64,000 nucleotides of DNA from CAZFBA01 sp964517135. GTDB lineage: Bacteria > Cyanobacteriota > Vampirovibrionia > JBFMGH01. The stretch lies in the NCBI GenBank assembly GCA_964517135.1, contig CAZFBA010000005.1, forward strand, positions 1 through 64,000, read 5' to 3'. The notes under the pieces were generated by a model, which ran no database searches, was not told the origin of the DNA, and saw only the letters and a list, made by a program, of their open reading frames with translations. The translations under genes were made by a program, and so were the position numbers. Within the stretch, counting starts at the first letter, position 1, and the number at the start of each line of letters is the position of its first letter. Below, in pieces: positions 62,170 to 64,000 of the stretch.

Positions 62170-63036
62170 CTAGAAACTATTTGCTGCCTGTGCATCAAGC
62201 TCTCTTAAAAAGGCATCCTTTTGCGTATCAGTAATTTCAGTACTTGTAACCTCAATCATCTTGAGATTTTTGTAGGCATCATCATCAACTGGCTGAGAAG
62301 CAGCATTAGATGAATCACCAGAAGAAGCAGAACTGCTTGAAGACTTCATTCTAGGAGCCGGTATTCTTGGCACAGCGGGTATACCCCAGGCCAGAAGGTC
62401 ACCGGCTTTTAAAGAGTAGGCTGATTTATCAGGTTCTACATCATAGCTTGTATCTTCGTCATCAAGGAAATCATCTAGAATATCAAGGTCAACATCACAA
62501 GGTTCTCCACTACCTGCATCAGGTTTATAATCTTCTCTTACCTTAAAACCGTCAAAATAAGCATCCGTAAAACCAAATTTTTGGCGTGCTTTCAATTCAC
62601 ATGTTGAACGTAATTCAAGATCATTCAATACATCTTTTTCTCCCATGCAGCTGCTAACATCAAGAAGAAACGGTCCGCAGGCTGTTTTCTGGTAACATGC
62701 CTGAAGTTCTGGAGAATTTTCAACTTTTACCTTACAGTTTTTTTCATATTTATCCAGATCATCTTTCTTGGCTTTTTTTATTTTATCTGCATATTCTTCT
62801 TGCACACACTTTTTAATCAGATCTTTCTGGCATTCACCAATAGTTATAATAGCTCCTGTTTCACAATAAAGAGGTACTGCCGCCTTAGTATTAGCATTAG
62901 ATCCTGCAACTCCGGCAGTTGCAGCAGATTCAGAAACTTTCCCACCCTTACCTCTTGATAAAGCTTCATCAGCGAGGCTTCCTGAAACTAGTAATGCTAC
63001 AATCAACATTGTTATTAACTTAACCTTATTGATCAT
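62170..63036 (-). CDS. secreted cysteine-rich protein of unknown function
   Basis: A 288-residue protein with an N-terminal signal peptide (INKVKLITMLIVALLVSGS). The mature N-terminal half holds nine cysteines in regular spacing (YCETG, GECQK, KKCVQ, KNCKV, QACYQ, TACGP, SSCMG, STCEL, EPCDV), suggesting several disulfides in an oxidising compartment. It is followed by an acidic stretch (about 183-205) and a Ser-rich linker (SSSSSASSGDSSN). No family recognised. It overlaps the cyclase gene by 11 bases and precedes the M48 protease, so the three are one operon; a substrate or partner of the protease is possible. Confidence 0.75.
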   Translation of the reverse strand: MINKVKLITMLIVALLVSGSLADEALSRGKGGKVSESAATAGVAGSNANTKAAVPLYCETGAIITIGECQKDLIKKCVQEEYADKIKKAKKDDLDKYEKNCKVKVENSPELQACYQKTACGPFLLDVSSCMGEKDVLNDLELRSTCELKARQKFGFTDAYFDGFKVREDYKPDAGSGEPCDVDLDILDDFLDDEDTSYDVEPDKSAYSLKAGDLLAWGIPAVPRIPAPRMKSSSSSASSGDSSNAASQPVDDDAYKNLKMIEVTSTEITDTQKDAFLRELDAQAANSF

Positions 63037-64000
63037 TAAAATTTTCCTCCTTTATGCCTAAAACTTTGTAAATTTTTACTGCTTTTTCTTTTCCCTTAAC
63101 GGTTTCTTCTCCTAAGCATTCAAAGTCAAATTTATCTTTGACCTTCTCATATGTATATTCACTCACAATAATAGATTTATGAATATCCCCATGCATAGCA
63201 TACTTTTTGTTTAATCCTTCCAAACGTGAAGCTAAATTTACAGTATCACCTATAACCGTGTAGCTCTTGATACTAGAAGACCCTACATGGCCAACAATGG
63301 CTTCACCAGTATTTAGTCCGACGCCTATATTAATTTCCGGCACTTCTTTACCTTCACTCACCCATTTTTGTTTGAGCTTTTCAAGGCCTTCAATCATTTC
63401 AAGGGCACCTCTCACAGCAAGTTCCGGGTGGTTTTCGTGTTCAATTGGAGCCCCCCAGAATGCCATGATAGCATCTCCGATAAATTTATCTATAGCCCCT
63501 TCGTGTTTCATAATACAATCCACCATGGTATCAAAGTATTCATTAAGGAACTGTACAACCCCTTCAGGGGTGTTTCTTTCTGAAATCGTTGTAAAACCAC
63601 GAATATCAGAAAACAAAACCGTTATTTCTCTCTTTTTGCCACCGAGTTTAACTGAAGCAGGATTGTTAAGCACTTCATTCAAGATTTGAGGAGCCAGATA
63701 ATTTGAAAAAACCTTTTTAACTGCTCTTTTATCACGGTCTACGACAATCCACTGATAGGCAACTGAGCAGCCAAAGGTCAAAATAATCGCTGACTGAATA
63801 TATATAAAGTCAACATAAACATTTTTAAAGGCAAATAATGCAAGGGGTATAAGGAAATACAACCAATATATAAACCCGATACCCAGACTATATTTGGGAT
63901 CTTTTACCCCTAGAACCGTAATACCCGTTGAAAGACAGAGAATAAAAAGTATTATAAGCATCATAGGTTCAGGCACAGACTTAATATAGTCATCTTTAAG
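63026..64000 (-). CDS. class III adenylate/guanylate cyclase, 5' end outside the window
   Basis: The frame stays open to the window edge (LKDDYIKSVPEPMM at the edge), so the gene is cut. Visible part: three or so membrane helices, then a class III cyclase domain (about 110-310 of the visible part) with metal aspartates in VLFSDIRGFT and KFIGDAIMAF, base-selecting lysine before FIGD, and transition-state Asn/Arg in VNLASRLEG. The YTVIGDTVNLA form is usual in bacterial adenylate cyclases. The edge sequence resembles the end of a CHASE2 sensor, which would make this a membrane receptor cyclase. It is the first visible gene of the operon with the cysteine-rich protein and M48 protease. Confidence 0.9.
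   Translation of the reverse strand, partial: LKDDYIKSVPEPMMLIILFILCLSTGITVLGVKDPKYSLGIGFIYWLYFLIPLALFAFKNVYVDFIYIQSAIILTFGCSVAYQWIVVDRDKRAVKKVFSNYLAPQILNEVLNNPASVKLGGKKREITVLFSDIRGFTTISERNTPEGVVQFLNEYFDTMVDCIMKHEGAIDKFIGDAIMAFWGAPIEHENHPELAVRGALEMIEGLEKLKQKWVSEGKEVPEINIGVGLNTGEAIVGHVGSSSIKSYTVIGDTVNLASRLEGLNKKYAMHGDIHKSIIVSEYTYEKVKDKFDFECLGEETVKGKEKAVKIYKVLGIKEENFNDQ

Overview
The window is an AT-rich bacterial chromosome segment that opens inside a 16S rRNA gene on the minus strand. The 16S text (for example GTAGGGAATTTTGCGCAATGGGCG followed by AAAGCCTGACGCAGC, read on the minus strand) is of the cyanobacterial type. No photosynthesis gene is present. The metabolism looks anaerobic or fermentative: a molybdenum hydroxylase, a DUF39/NIL-ferredoxin homocysteine module, a split glycine decarboxylase and IspG. 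My best guess is a non-photosynthetic relative of Cyanobacteria (Vampirovibrionia/'Melainabacteria' or a neighbouring lineage). This placement is inferred from memory of 16S signatures, not from a search.

Layout. 0-1.2 kb: 5' part of 16S with its leader and a strong promoter. 1.9-6.7 kb: a glycogen-debranching-type enzyme, a small unknown protein, a STAS anti-anti-sigma protein and a four-helix-bundle protein. 7.2-10.8 kb: a three-subunit molybdenum hydroxylase operon. 10.9-15.6 kb: a membrane TPR protein, a 56-residue protein with its own promoter and terminator, and a 956-residue pentapeptide-repeat/coiled-coil protein. 16.2-17.4 kb: a tight three-gene operon of a 52-residue helical protein, a sigma-70-like protein without region 4, and a separate HTH protein. 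17.4-22.6 kb: galE, an HD-GYP response regulator, and a minus-strand operon of an unknown protein, a GspF/PilC-like protein and a polyprenyl glycosylphosphotransferase. 22.7-26.4 kb: an ABC sugar importer with two different binding-protein genes; a fitting ATPase lies far away at 53.5-54.6 kb. 27.0-27.4 kb: an HspR-like regulator, followed by 0.86 kb without a gene that ends in a terminator.

28.3-38.8 kb is a minus-strand housekeeping block: argD, a NifX-like protein, argB-argC-acetyltransferase, ispG, dut, an M16 peptidase, pnp and rpsO. 39.0-43.3 kb is the glycine cleavage operon gcvT-gcvH-gcvPA-gcvPB. 43.5-51.1 kb holds a HEAT-repeat protein, a glycine-zipper protein, a primary-type sigma factor, a DprA-like protein, a PcrA/UvrD helicase and an S24-type repressor that has lost its catalytic lysine. 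51.2-53.5 kb is the homocysteine module. 54.6-60.3 kb holds a membrane TPR protein behind a perfect 21-bp palindrome, tRNA-Leu(CAG), infC (ATT start)-rpmI-rplT, and trkA-trkH. 60.3-64 kb holds a small unknown protein, a secreted M48 metalloprotease, a secreted cysteine-rich protein, and a class III nucleotide cyclase that runs off the end.

Most of the window is ordinary core genome. The most unusual pieces are the split sigma-like operon with its odd leader (15.97-17.36 kb), the pentapeptide/coiled-coil giant, the gene-free terminated region at 27.4-28.3 kb, the two-receptor ABC operon and the non-cleavable-looking S24 repressor.
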